Positions 46,201 to 59,200 of a stretch of DNA of 64,000 nucleotides are shown here, in pieces (the first letter of the stretch is position 1; each line of letters starts with the position of its first letter). The position numbers were made by a program, and so were the translations under genes. Source of the DNA: Papilionanthe hookeriana x Papilionanthe teres (Eukaryota; Streptophyta; Magnoliopsida; Asparagales; Orchidaceae); the NCBI GenBank assembly GCA_022702705.1, contig CM040421.1:69496121-69560120 (forward strand), in the 5' to 3' direction. Below the pieces are notes generated by a model that ran no database searches, had not been told where the DNA came from, and saw only the letters and a list, made by a program, of their open reading frames with translations.

Positions 46201-48418
46201 GGAGTTCGACTAAAAAAATCGTTTTTGCATCAGCTCTTCGGGATTCAAACGGTGAGTTGGCTTTAGGCGGCGTTTACAAGACACCGCCGCAACTGATAAG
46301 CTACCCCAAACGCACTCTATACTATCAAAAGATGAATGACAGACAAGAAAATATTTATAGAATATGGAGACAACTATCAACGAGGTAAATTTTAATTATA
46401 TCACTTTTTTTATTGGCTCTTTCATATGTTAAATAGGTCATTTGTACTACATGCAGGTTAATTCCAAACTATCAATGAGGATCGTGATGAAGTGGTATCA
46501 GAGCCTACATGATTTAAGATTAAGTAATTAAATCTTAAAAAAAAAAAACCAATAGAAAAATTATAATAAAATATTAATAATTATAAAAAAAATAAAGTTA
46601 ACTTATAATTATTATACGTTCAGGCATAATGATACACCCAAAATTATAGAAAAAGAAAAACCAATAGAGAATGAAGAAGTACAATGTACTATTAATGTGA
46701 ACGTGAACATCCTCACCCAAATGATAGCGAAGATGACAGTTAATTTAGGAGTCCATATCGCAACCTATCGGAAATGATACTATCATTGTGGATAAGTACT
46801 TGATATTTCAAGATTTGCATCCACCTTTATTCAAAAAAACTAAAGAACTGATTGAAGCAGAGAACCGGCTAATGAGAATAGAAAAGATATTAGATTGCAT
46901 GCCTTGTTTGGATGAAAGAAGAGTATCGTTGGAGACGTTTGTGCTAGATGGAGAAGCCGAAAGGTGGTGGTGTGGGCAGCGTCGGGATAAGTTTAGGGTA
47001 TCCAACACGATGGCTAGTTGGGAGGAATTCATGGAGTTATTCAGAGAATGATTTGTAACCCTATCCGCTCGAAGACAGATGCAGGATAAGTTCATGAAGT
47101 TTAGGCAATGAGAGAAGACGATCATGCAGTATGAAGCAGAATTCACAACACTATCAAAGTATGCCCCACAGTTGATCGCTACTGCAGAATAAAAGCGCTA
47201 CAGATTCCTTTTGGGATTAACAGATTCTATTGAACAGTCGTTGGTACATTTAGGGATCGATGAATATTCGGCATTAGTAGATGGGTTAAAAGAGTGGAGA
47301 TAGATTTTCAGCTTACTCGGAAGTATAAAAAGATGCACAAGATGAAAACTGCAAAAGAACATGTAGAAAACTCAAAAGAATCCAATGAGAAGAGGTCCAA
47401 GAATACTTCGAATGGAGTTGGCAGAGCTAACACTCAAGGTGCTGGAGTCACTTGTACCAAATACGGAAGACAACATAAAGGTGAATGCTTGATGGGCTCT
47501 AACACTTGCTATTGGTGTCAAAATCTAGTTATATAGCAAGATATTGTCCATCTCTTATCCAAAAGAGCACTGAAGTCCAAAAATCAGGTGGAACTCCATC
47601 GCAGAGGTTGGCACGCGTGCAGAAAAAGATAGATTCAATAGCCTCAGCTCCTACCCAAGGTCAACCAAGACAACAGATTCAACCTCAAGTATATTCCTTC
47701 ACTCATAGTGAGCATGAAGAATCTACTGCTGCTGAAGGTGATGAGGGATGATGAGTTTCGTGTTTTTTCCTAGCATATTTCCTTGTTTCAGTAATTGTGT
47801 ATTGTTATGCAAAGTATATTTGTGTCGTCTTGTAGCAATGCTTTATCTTTACAGTGATTACTATTCATGAATGACTTTAATTTTATGGGTCGTTAACGTT
47901 TACTTGCTTGAAATCTATTTATAAATTTTGATGAAAATTTTGTGAGGAAGAATGTAACAGTTCTGTACAGGGGGAGAAGAAACAGAAAAAACGAAGGAAC
48001 AAAGAAGAAGAAACGAACAGAGATGGAAGAGGAAATGATGAATCAGGGAAGGGAGAGGAAACAAGCAGCTGAAGGAGTGAAAGCGAGGAGGTCAGAAGCT
48101 AAAAGGGCAAGTTCGCCTATAAAAAGAAGCGTCCAACGTGTTTTACTCACCTGTAGAATAGAGAGAAGTGATGCTGAGCTAAGGAGAGGCGAGAGATCTT
48201 GTGTGTAGTCTTGAGGCCAACTGAGTCAAGGAAGAAGACGAAGGAAGAGCCTCGATCGTGTCCTAGTTGAGTGTCGAAAAAGAAGAGTAGTGTGCGGGAG
48301 ATGATTATTCACGCATAGTGATTCGATCCTGTGATCGAGCTGAAGAAGGGAAGGAGTGAAGCGTGTGGAATCAGCCGGGCCGAGGGTTTGGAAGAGGTCA
48401 GGATAGTTTATTTAAGTG

Positions 48419-48460
<42 letters not shown>

Positions 48461-51400
48461 TAAAGATATTTATATATATAAAGATATTTATTGAATAGAA
48501 AAAAAAACATGATTAAATAATGAAAATTTAATAATTAATTAATAATGAAAAGTTAATAATTTACTTAAATATTAAATAAATTAAATTTTTATATCATGTT
48601 TATGCTAGGTTTTAACTTTAGAAGAGTCGACGTTAGGGCTAAATTTTGTCGAATTAAACGTCATTGAAATGAGTACTTTTACTTAAAAATTATAGTAATA
48701 ATATTGTATTTCTTCTAAATCACTCGCATTCGAATGTCATTAGTTAAGATATCTCATTACTACAATTAGAATAAGATTATTCTGCCTTATTATTCAATGT
48801 GATCATCTAGAAATAAATGTGAATGATTTGTATAGTTATACTTATTTACTACATATATATGTTATAAAAGAAAGATGTTCGATGATATTTAGAATGTAAA
48901 CGAATGATTTATAGTATGCATGAATGTGCATGCTTGGCTATGATGAACATCCCCTGATGATACTAATGAGGGAACACTAATGTACTCGTACACGTAAATG
49001 TAAAATGATAGTGATATTGAAGTACCTTAAATGGTACAATTCTTAGACGGAGCTTCATGTAACGGTTCTATATATATAAAATTATATTGATATGATATTG
49101 ATATATACCTCTTTGAATAACATGTGAAATGTCTATATCGATTTATGAAGAATTTTAACAAGCATTCATATTGTTCTTTTTTCTTGTATTATTATAGTAT
49201 AGAACTATGAGTATTCACTAACTTTGTTTAGCTCACTGTTGTTTTAACTAACTTTTTAGTTTTAATTAAATTATCAAAAGATGAACGATAGAAAAGAAAA
49301 CATCTATAGAAGACAAGGAGAACCTTCAACGAAGTAAATTTTAATTGTACATCTTTAATTTAATTTTTTAGTGGCTTTTTCAAATGAATATATAAAACAA
49401 CATCTGACCCTATAAACCCGCCTTAGTTAATTCCAAGCCCTGGGCCTGGCCGTGACAAAATTGATGCATTCTAAAACCGTGGTACTAAATTGGACACTTC
49501 TTAATACTCGAATGACTATTTTAGGCATTTACTCATTCTTTGAAGCTAACTACAAATGTTAAGAAAGGCAGAGGCAGACCTAGGAAAACTTGGGCTTATT
49601 GCATAAAAAATGATCTTAATTTATTAGAATTAAACGAAAATTTGACACTAAATAGGACGCAATGGAGAAAAAGGATTCATGTAGCCGACCCCACTTAGTG
49701 GGATTAAGGCTTTGTTGTTGTTGTTGTTGTACTCATTCTTTGAAGCTAACTCAACTTTGCTTTCATTTAGAAATTTAGAATATACTTCATGACAATTTTG
49801 TGTGCTCTTCTAAATTTTATTCTGAGAACTATCACTTAATAATTTTGCCCAATGGCAATATCAACAATTTAAGTGAGAGAGAGAGCGAGAGAGAGAGCGA
49901 GAGAGAGAACTTTCCTTATATGAGAATAGTGAAAAGTGACATTTTAAGGAGGAGAATATGCATATTTCACTTATTTAATAAATGAGATTACATAAAGAAA
50001 ATAAATAGAAGAACATAAAGGCAATTAAGCAACCTTATTTAGCTATTCCATAATCCTTAAAGAAAAGATAAAATCCCTAAATAAGGAAATTAAATTAAAG
50101 AATAATAATTCTAGTAACAGGCTACACAAAAAATCTTTATAAACATAAGTATCAAAGACAAGTAGAGTCATAAATGATTATTATTTTGATTTAGAAACAA
50201 GACTAAATAAATTGGATTTTACTCTTAAGCTTTTTTTGTTAAGATAAACATGCCTAGCTTCAAACTTAATGCGACAATGCTAGTATTCTGAATATTTGTT
50301 AAAGAATATATATATTGGTCATATTATTTTTAAAATCCTTTCATCGAAAGAAACAATGATCAATCCAAAAATGAATTATCTAATTACTATAAATAGGATT
50401 TTAGCAAGAATTATTGCAACCTACTGTTATCAAACAATTATTTTATAAGACGTTCAACTAGAATCTATTCTTCACCCGGACTCATTTTACATAGATTCCT
50501 CATAAATATGATGAACCTTGGATTTGAACACAACTTTAACTCTTCCTAGTGCTATGATAGATTGATTTTTGCACCACCACGCAACAAGATTACCCTAGAA
50601 GTAAAAAAGAATATCATGATAGATCCAGGAATCAGCATAGGTCTCTTAAGTCTTTTTTATTGACCATTAAAAGAAGTCATTTTCCTAGTATTATTTTGAG
50701 AAATGTGAATGTGATATAATACATTCATTCCTTTGAATAGAATTTTTTATAACTTGACTCATTATACTAATATAGAAACAGATGTCATGCATATTATGTG
50801 CGAAATATATGAATTTTTCAACAAGTCTTCAATATCTTCCCCTATCCAAAGGAACACCTTCTCTTGAGCTTAAGCTTGTTTTCACAATTCATAAGAGAGT
50901 CAATTGGTTTTAGTCTGAGGATCTTTATTTCTCTTAGAAGATCTAGAGCATATTTACATAGTGAGAATGATTTCTTTCTTTGATAACATAATTTCCATTC
51001 GAGGGAAAAACACTCGATTTGTTAGGTTTTCAATCTCAAATTCCTTGGCGGGGTTGTCTTTCAAAATACACAAATCTTCAAAATAATCTCCTATTAAAAA
51101 TGATAATAATTATTTCACCCCTACGAGAATGCTCGAAAATATTGTGTGATCAACATAGCTCCATAAACATCCATTTAGCTTAGCAACTATCATAAATCTA
51201 TCAAATTAAGCTCAATGAGACTACTAAGGGCCGTTGAGGGACTAAAGGTCTGTTTGGGGCAGCTGCAATTTATCCAGATAAAATGGCCGGCTGTTTGATT
51301 TGTGCGTTTGAAAAATAGCTGATTTGCAGTTGTTTCTGGATAAATGATCATTATGCTCCTGTTCGAGATAAAAAAATGATGAAGCAAAATTACCAAAAAT

Positions 51401-54400
51401 ACACCACAAAAAAATCAACATTCCAACATGAAAAAATGAAAAACATCTTAAAATCAACCGAATGTTATTCATACGCAATGCTTCACATCTTAAGCATCAT
51501 ACTGAGCATAAAAAACTTTCCATCGTAAATCAGAAGAACCATTTATATGCAATGCTTCACAGTCATTCATATGCAATGCTCCATTATTGCGAATCACAAG
51601 AAAAGCGATGATAAATACTTACAGAGCACAGTAATGAACGATCGCAGAGGAGAGGAGGAAGAGAAAGACAATAGACACGTAAGAGAGGTGCAATGAGGTC
51701 GGGGAAGAGGATCAAAGTTACTTGGGGCATGAGATGAGGGAGGCGACGGCAAGGTTAGGTAAGTAAAAAAGAGATCGAAAAACCGGACCGTAGGGATGAG
51801 AGAGCGGGCAGCGGCATGTTATAGCGCAACTGCTCGTTCGGCGGGATGCGTTCAAAACACGCTAACCAAACACACTTGTCACGTTTTCAAAAAATAGAAG
51901 CTATGGATAAGCCGCCCCAAACACACCAAAATATGTTTAAAAACCTAGTGTTTGTTAATGAATGAAGAAATTGAGGGATCTCCAGATAGACATCTTCTAC
52001 CAATGTAGCATCTATATATACCTTTTTAACATCCAGCTAACGAAGAGATCAATACATGTTCAAGTCTAAAGGTAACAAAAATTCTGACTATGATGAGTTT
52101 AACAATTAGAGCAAAAATCTTTTTTATAATCGATTCCATGAGACAAATCGAAAACCATCAGAACTAATATGACTTGAAATCTTTCCACATATCTGTCTGT
52201 TTAGTACTTCGTAGTGTGATTCATTTGCAGCCAACCACTTATCATCCTTCTAGTAATTTTGCAAGTTCGCATGCCTTAATTATTTGATAATGCATAATTT
52301 TTCCCCAAATGTCAATTCTCCAATCAGAAACATTGAGAGCTTCATTGAGACCCATACTAAATCACAAAAATTTGATGAGAGACTTTAAATGATTTGAAGT
52401 TACAAATGGGATGATTGGTGCATGATCAGTTATTTTCCACAAAGCAAAAGATAATAAATCTTTGTCAACTGTCTATTGAGAATCAAGATTAGTGCAACGT
52501 AAGTATTGTGAAGTTTGAGAAGAAGGTGGATGTTGTTTAGCTTCTAGGACCAACTCAGATAGTGCAGGTTGGATTGCTTGGAACGTTTGCCAGCTTGAAT
52601 GGGTACAGGATGATTATGCTTATATTTGAAGCGATTGAGTTTGAGTAATTAAGGACAGGCTTTGCTGGATTGGTTGGAGAAGGACTTAGACTTGAAGATT
52701 TTTTGTCATTTTCCTAAAACTATTATTCTCATATGGCAGTACTCCAAAATAGCAGTTTTTGATTAAGATAGTTGGTTTTCAAAGAATGGTATGCTCATAG
52801 AATTAGAGAATTTGTTTGTGACCATAGAATAACAGTTATTACTCCTTTTGATATGGAGAGTACATGAGAAAAATATATGTGATTGATTTGGATAAGTTTG
52901 CTACGGAATTCTGGATGGTCATGGACAAATGCAGAACAATCATGGTCCTGGAGAAATAATAAATATGAGTTAACATGCTACGATAATACCCAAGAAAGCG
53001 TGGCTAGGCTATTGAAGTATTAAAACAAGGCAAGGCATTTTATTAATCAGATGTGTAGCAGTAAGGATAGCTTCGACCAAAAGATTTTAATGATATGAGG
53101 GGAAAAAATAAGTGAATAGGTAACTTCGAAAAGATGTCTATTTTTATTTCAATAATGTCATTTTCTCGAGGGGCGTCAACACATGAATTCTGTTGAATTA
53201 CCGTCTCATCAAATCCCCAAGAAAGCATAGTCAACTTTCAAAACTTGTGTATTTTGGCTTTAATTTGAGTTTAAATCATTTATTAAGTTCTCATAATTTG
53301 ACTAACCTCTTACTTGCATTCATGAGGAATATCCAAGTAATTCAAGTATGATCATAACTAAAACAAAAAAAAAAATCATCCAGAACTTGTAATGTTGTTG
53401 ATCTAAATTTCCATGCATACATCGGTATAAATCAGAAGATGATATGAATGGTGGATTTGGATAAGGATTTTAAGCATGTCAAGTTTCTACTCATACATAA
53501 TCAGTAGACTGAAGCATTTTGTGGCATGAATCACCTAGTATCCCTTCGATCTCGAAATCAACTATGTTTTCATTCACAAATCAAGTAGTTATTTGATTTG
53601 CTGAAAAAAGAATGCAGTGTATTTGAAAAGGTTTGGATTATTTGGTTCTGCATAAAATAAATAACAGAGTTTACATTTCTATGTTAGGTCAGAAAAAATA
53701 AAATCAATGTAAACAATGATGGGTTGCAATGGCACGCAACGACAATTAGCAATGGGGAGAGGGGGTTGGTGGAGAGGAGATGACAAGTGAATGGCAAAGA
53801 TAAGTGGTGTCAAGCGAGAGGAGGCAGTGGGTTGTGGGCAACATCTACATGTTAGTCAGCTGATCACCGCTGCCGCGGAGGATAACAGCGACAGCCAGCA
53901 GCGGGTGGCGACCAGCAAGCTACAGTTTACAATATATTTGAAAATTATCCAAATCTACCATATTTGGAGTACACCAGTTTTGAACTACATGATGAATTTT
54001 GAATTCATCAAAATTTTATATTACATTTTATTTTCATCCAACCAAAAACTAAAATTCTAAAACTCTTGTATTTGATTTATTTTACACCAAAAATTTAGTA
54101 AACCAAAAAACCCCTCGAGTCTATTTGGATATTTTTCAGATTTCATGGGCAATTTTATAATGACAAAAATTACCTCCAACGTCGTTATTCAGGGAGTCGA
54201 TTAACAATAACATAACCATAATATTTTCATCTTCATGGCCCAGAGTTTGGGTCCTCTTCTTCTTTACACTAGTGAGAAAATTATCTTTTTCATTGCCACA
54301 AACAAACATCAGAATTACTTGATATCATAGAAAATAATTACGCCCAGCTAATGTGTACCCTATAATGGGAAGAATAGATCGACATGATACCCCATCATTG

Positions 54401-54450
54401 TTTAAGGATGCATAGAGGCGGCAACAAATGAGGAGTTATTATTAGCCATA

Positions 54451-54503
<53 letters not shown>

Positions 54504-56239
54504 TCACGTTCCTCCACGAGCCGCTGTGGTGCCGCTGCGGTGCTTCCTTCGCAGTGCTGCTGCGGTGCTTCCATTCGATCCTTGCGGCCCTTCTGCAGCA
54601 CCGAGTCAGTTGCGGCTGGTTGCTACAGGTTTCGGGTTACTTCCGTCAGCGGCTGTTGCAAGCTTGACAGTGAGCCTCTTCTCTGCCTCTGGTTTTCTGT
54701 GCCAACTTCATGGCAGCGACCTATTCTGTCCCCGTTAACGTGCAGAGTTATGCACAACGGGCTGAGTCTACTTTTGCCGAAGTTGTAGGCAGGGATAACA
54801 CCTCCCTCAAAAAAGTTTTTGATCATCTTTTCTTTCCACAAGATTTTCATGATGTTGCGGCTGGTAAAATAGAGCGACATTTTATTAGGCCGATAGGTGA
54901 AAAGGATGGGAAACTTGCTGTTATCTTCACTCCCCAAAAAATAAAGGTTCTCTCTGATGATGTTAAGTTCACTCTAATTGGGAAATTTTAATTTGGTCAT
55001 CCAGTCATCCCAAGATGGATTTGGTTAGAAAGTTTTTTTGAGGATCTGAAGCTCATTGAAGGATGAAAGTTGGGAGTGTTGGATGGCAGACATTTACTTA
55101 TTAGAATACAAAAGGAAGAAGATTATACTAGAATCTTTACTCAACAACTGCTTTTAGTTACTTGAGCACCTATACGAAGCTTATCAAATAGACTCCAAAT
55201 TTTGACCCATCTAAGGAACCTCCTATCGTTCCTATGTGGTTCAAGCTTCCGGGACTCCCCTTTCATTTGTACCAACGAAAAGCTTTATATAACATTATTC
55301 AAGCTCTTGGTACTCCTCTCAGAGTTGATTCACCTACTTTTGATATAGTCTCGCCTGGTGGTGTCATGGTTCAGGTGGAGAGGGATTTTACTCTCCCAGA
55401 TGTGGATCAAATTTGGATCACGGATGGTGCAGATGGGTTTTGGCAGGAGGTGGTGGTAGAGAACAGGCCTCTTTTTTGCTAGCATTGCAAAATGTTTAGG
55501 CACATTAGGGACACTTGTTACAGGCTGCATCCTCCCTCAAGGAAAAGAGCTTTTGGGCCTTCTTTAGCTGTTGTTGAGATTCCCCAACAAAGAGTTGATG
55601 CTACCCTGGTTCAAAAGGAGAACAGGGTAGCATCTGAGGCTGACAAGGCTGTCGGGAAGACTCCTCAGCAAGTTGCACAAATTGCCACCCCGGTGGCTAG
55701 TCAAACGTCGAACACCATGGTTACTGAACAAGCTGGAAAGGTGGCCCTCCTCCTGTGGTGCAAACCGCCCAGGTGGCTACTATAGCTGTCGATTCTGACC
55801 GATACATCAAAAAATTTAGCACAAAAAGAAAAAACCTCCAACCTACTGATGCACCCAACGGTAAGAATCAGCAGGATCTGACAACAGAAGAGGAAGAAGT
55901 AGAAGAAGAAGAAGTAGAAGAAGAGGAAGAAGAAGAGGAAGAGGATTGGCAGGTTTACACTTCTCGAAGGAAGAAGAAACCTGGGGATACTCTATTAGTT
56001 GATGATGCCTTGGTTACTCATGGCAATGGAGTAGCTCTTAAGAGCTTACTCTATGGATCACCTAGAAATAGAGCGAGAGCAGCGCGATCTCGTTCTTAGA
56101 CATTGTTATTGTTATTTATGTTCTAATCTTTAGATCCTTTTGTTAGTTTTGTATCGTAGGGGTAGGGCTTCATTTTTTGAGTCCCTCCTCAAGCTCGTGT
56201 AACCGTTTTTATTTCAATAAAATTGGCCCTAGGGCTTTA

Positions 56240-56281
<42 letters not shown>

Positions 56282-59200
56282 GAATTGACTTTCAGAAAAA
56301 ATGTTGTAAGATGGCAAGGATAGGGAGACAACTATGTTTTGTGAAATAATGTAGAACACAATCATAATCAAGAAAGGTCAAATACTCTTGAGAGTGTACC
56401 AAAATTCATAATTCAAACAACATAAAATTTTAGGGAGAAAAATCTACATATTTCTATTATTTAAGAATTAAGAATGCATGAAAATCTATTGGACATAACA
56501 AACATAATTAATCAACTATGGAGGGAAAATATAAATAAAAAAAGAAACTATATAATGGAGAATAAATTGGGTAACTAGCTATCCAAAAAACCTCTATGGA
56601 CAAAGTAAATAAGCTATAGATTATAGTTATTTTATTCTAAAAATAGAACTAATTATTAAAATTGTACATATTAAGTTCAATCTCCTTACACATCTTTCAC
56701 CCTCCATCATAAAATTTGAATGACTAAAATTTTGAGTAAAAAAAAATCACTATATATATATATATATAATTTATGGTCGGAGGCTATTATACGAGCCCCG
56801 GACATCCCTAACGCGCCACCTTCGCTAGGTTTGGGGATGCGGCGATGTGCAAATATTCGAGCACCACACCCTATAAACGGGGGGATTCGAACCCGGGACC
56901 TGAGGGAACTTACGACCTTCAGAGAGGCTGCTCTACCAACAAGCCACTGAAAGCGCACATATATATAGATAGATAGATAGATAGATATTTTACATTAGAA
57001 ATATAAATATATAAAAAGGAGCAGAAAGTCACCGGGAATGTGGCTTTTTTCTACTTTAAGTTTAGCTATTCAAATTTTGTGAGGGATGTTGAAAGATTTG
57101 CAAGGAGATTGAACTAATTAAATGCCTTTCATACAATATATCAATGGGAACGTTGGAAAAGCAAATGCCACAATCCTCTAGTGGGCATGCTAATTATATT
57201 TAGCAATCATAGAAAAAATCAAATTACACGGCCTTTGAGGGTTTGTAACATGAATTAGTTAGTAAATTATTTTTGGAGATATAATATGCAGCAAGTACTG
57301 TTCTTTCTTACCTTATGTTGTTCTCTTTCCATCACTTTTTCCCCTTCTCTCTTTTTCTGTGTTTGTTCCCTTTAAGAAAAAATAATTTTTTTTAAAAAGT
57401 GAGATTTTTTTATAGAGATTTTATATGAAATGGCTATAAAAATAAACCATCTAAACAGGAAGTTAGAATCCAGCTCTATCTTCATTGCTGATGGATAATA
57501 TTGGAAGCATGCATTCTTCATTTCTAGCCACGATTACCTTCTAAAAATCAATGAATCAAAAAAATAGTACTTTGACAAACATGGCAACAAACTTCTTGAG
57601 TGAATCGATCAAAACTATCACAGAATTCAAGTTAATTGGATATTACAAAAATACTTAAGAAGCTTATGGAATGTATAATATCAATTGAAAATTTGTTGGG
57701 AACAAAAATAACTTAGTCAGATTTAGTTGTTAATTGTGATTGGATGATCTCTCACTCATCAATAATAACAACAACAAAGCCTTAATCCCATTAAGTAGGG
57801 TCGTCTACATGAGTTTTTTTCTCCATTGCATCCTATTTAGTGTCATATTTACAATTAGCTAATAAATTAAGATCATTTTTTATACAATAAACCCAAGTCT
57901 TCCTAGGTCTACCTCTGTCTTTCTTAACATAAATCGAATCTATAACATCTACTCTCCTAATTGGATCATCAGATGATTGATGCTTAATGTGACCAAACCA
58001 TCTAAGGCGACTCTCTCTAATTTTTTCTGTCACTGGAGCTACACCAACCCGATCACGGAAATATTCATTTCGCATTTTGTCTCCAAGTCTAAAGTCACTC
58101 ATCCACCTAAACATTCTCATCTCGGCAACAATTAACTTAGTATCATGCTTCTCTTTTAAACGCCAAAATTTAGCATCATAGAGCATTGCACGTCTCACCA
58201 CCATCTTATAAAATTTTCCTTTTAGTCTAAGCGGTACTTTTCTATCACACAATAGGCCCGAAGCATTCCTCCACTTCAACCAACTTGAATTCTACTATTA
58301 ACATCCCCATCTGTATCACCATCGCTTTGAACAATAGACCTGGGATATCTAAATCATTCACACCTTTTAATAATTTGATCACCCAAAGTTAGACTGTTGT
58401 CACTAGAGCTACTATTACTAAAATTAAATTCCATGTATTCAGTTATAGCTCTACTCAAACAAAGGCCTTAAGACTCGAATGTAAACCTACATAATTCAAG
58501 TTTTTCCTGGGCTTATTCTCTTGTCTTATCCACGAGAAGGATATCATGAACAAAAGCATACACCAAGGTACATCCTCGTGTAAATGTCCAATAAGACCAT
58601 CCATAACTAAAGCAAAAAGAAATGGCTTAAAGTCGATCCCTAATGTAATCCAATAGAAATAGGAAAATATTTGGTCAATCCTCTCAATTCAAACACAAGT
58701 AACAGCTCTAGTATACATATCTTTAATGACTTGAAAATAGGTCATATCAATACCTTTCTTTTCATGAACTCTCCAAAGGATATCTCTTGGAACCATATCA
58801 TAAGTTTTTTAATCAATAAAAATCAAATGTAGATTCTCCTTGGTATCTCTATACCTCTCCAACAAATCTCTCAATAAATGTATAGCTCACACATAATTCT
58901 AATAAATATTTAGTGTCATATTTTCATTTAATTTTAATAAATGATGATCTCTCAGTCATAATAGAAAAAATGTTCTGTAAAAATATGACAGAACTCTTTT
59001 CTAAATGTAAGACTTTTAATTGTAGTCGAGATAAATCAACTAAATTTGTACATTTTCACATGTGTAGTTAGTCGTTTTAGAAGAGATCACTTGAATTAGT
59101 CACATAAATATTTTTTGATAATTTGAATGCTTTGGACATATTGGCGCAATCCGTTTCGTAAAACAAGTAAGATTCAAGTATTTTTTATAGAGGTTAGGAT

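Larger units (their letters stand above)
44552..46492 (+). repeat. 5' LTR of the gag-only element, split by an insert
   Basis: 44,552-44,951 matches 48,890-49,268, and 46,323-46,492 matches 49,269-49,457. The upper part of the LTR (equivalent to 47,951-48,890) is missing on the left. Shared blocks include 'agaatgtaaacga', 'gatatgatattgatatatac' and 'tttagctcactgttgttttaactaac'. Confidence 0.8.
44552..49457 (+). mobile_element. Gag-only Ty3/gypsy-type element (TR-GAG/LARD-like)
   Basis: It has a 5'-truncated 5' LTR (44,552-46,492, split by an insert), a primer-binding site tggtatcagagcc (46,493-46,505), a broken gag (about 46,790-47,751) and a 3' LTR (47,951-49,457). There are only about 200 bp between gag and the 3' LTR and no trace of protease, reverse transcriptase or integrase. 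Such elements depend on enzymes of relatives. It lies in the UBA-PUB intron in opposite orientation to the gene. Confidence 0.8.
38822..57311 (-). other. 18.5-kb intron of the UBA-PUB gene
   Basis: It lies between the 58-bp exon at 57,312-57,369 (donor gtaaga) and the exon at 38,754-38,821 (acceptor ccctag). It contains an RTE LINE, a gag-only gypsy element, a copia remnant, two related TIR elements, an ORF1-only LINE, a short RTE copy and a SINE. No other host exon was recognised, apart from an exon-like GC-rich piece in one TIR element. Confidence 0.85.

Noticed and set aside
47942..48208. 88-residue basic frame
   Set aside because: It lies at the start of the gag-only element's 3' LTR and has no counterpart domain.
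56883..56950. Apparent tRNA gene on the minus strand
   Set aside because: A and B boxes are present, but the arms do not fold into a tRNA and a body with a TA tail follows; it is a SINE.
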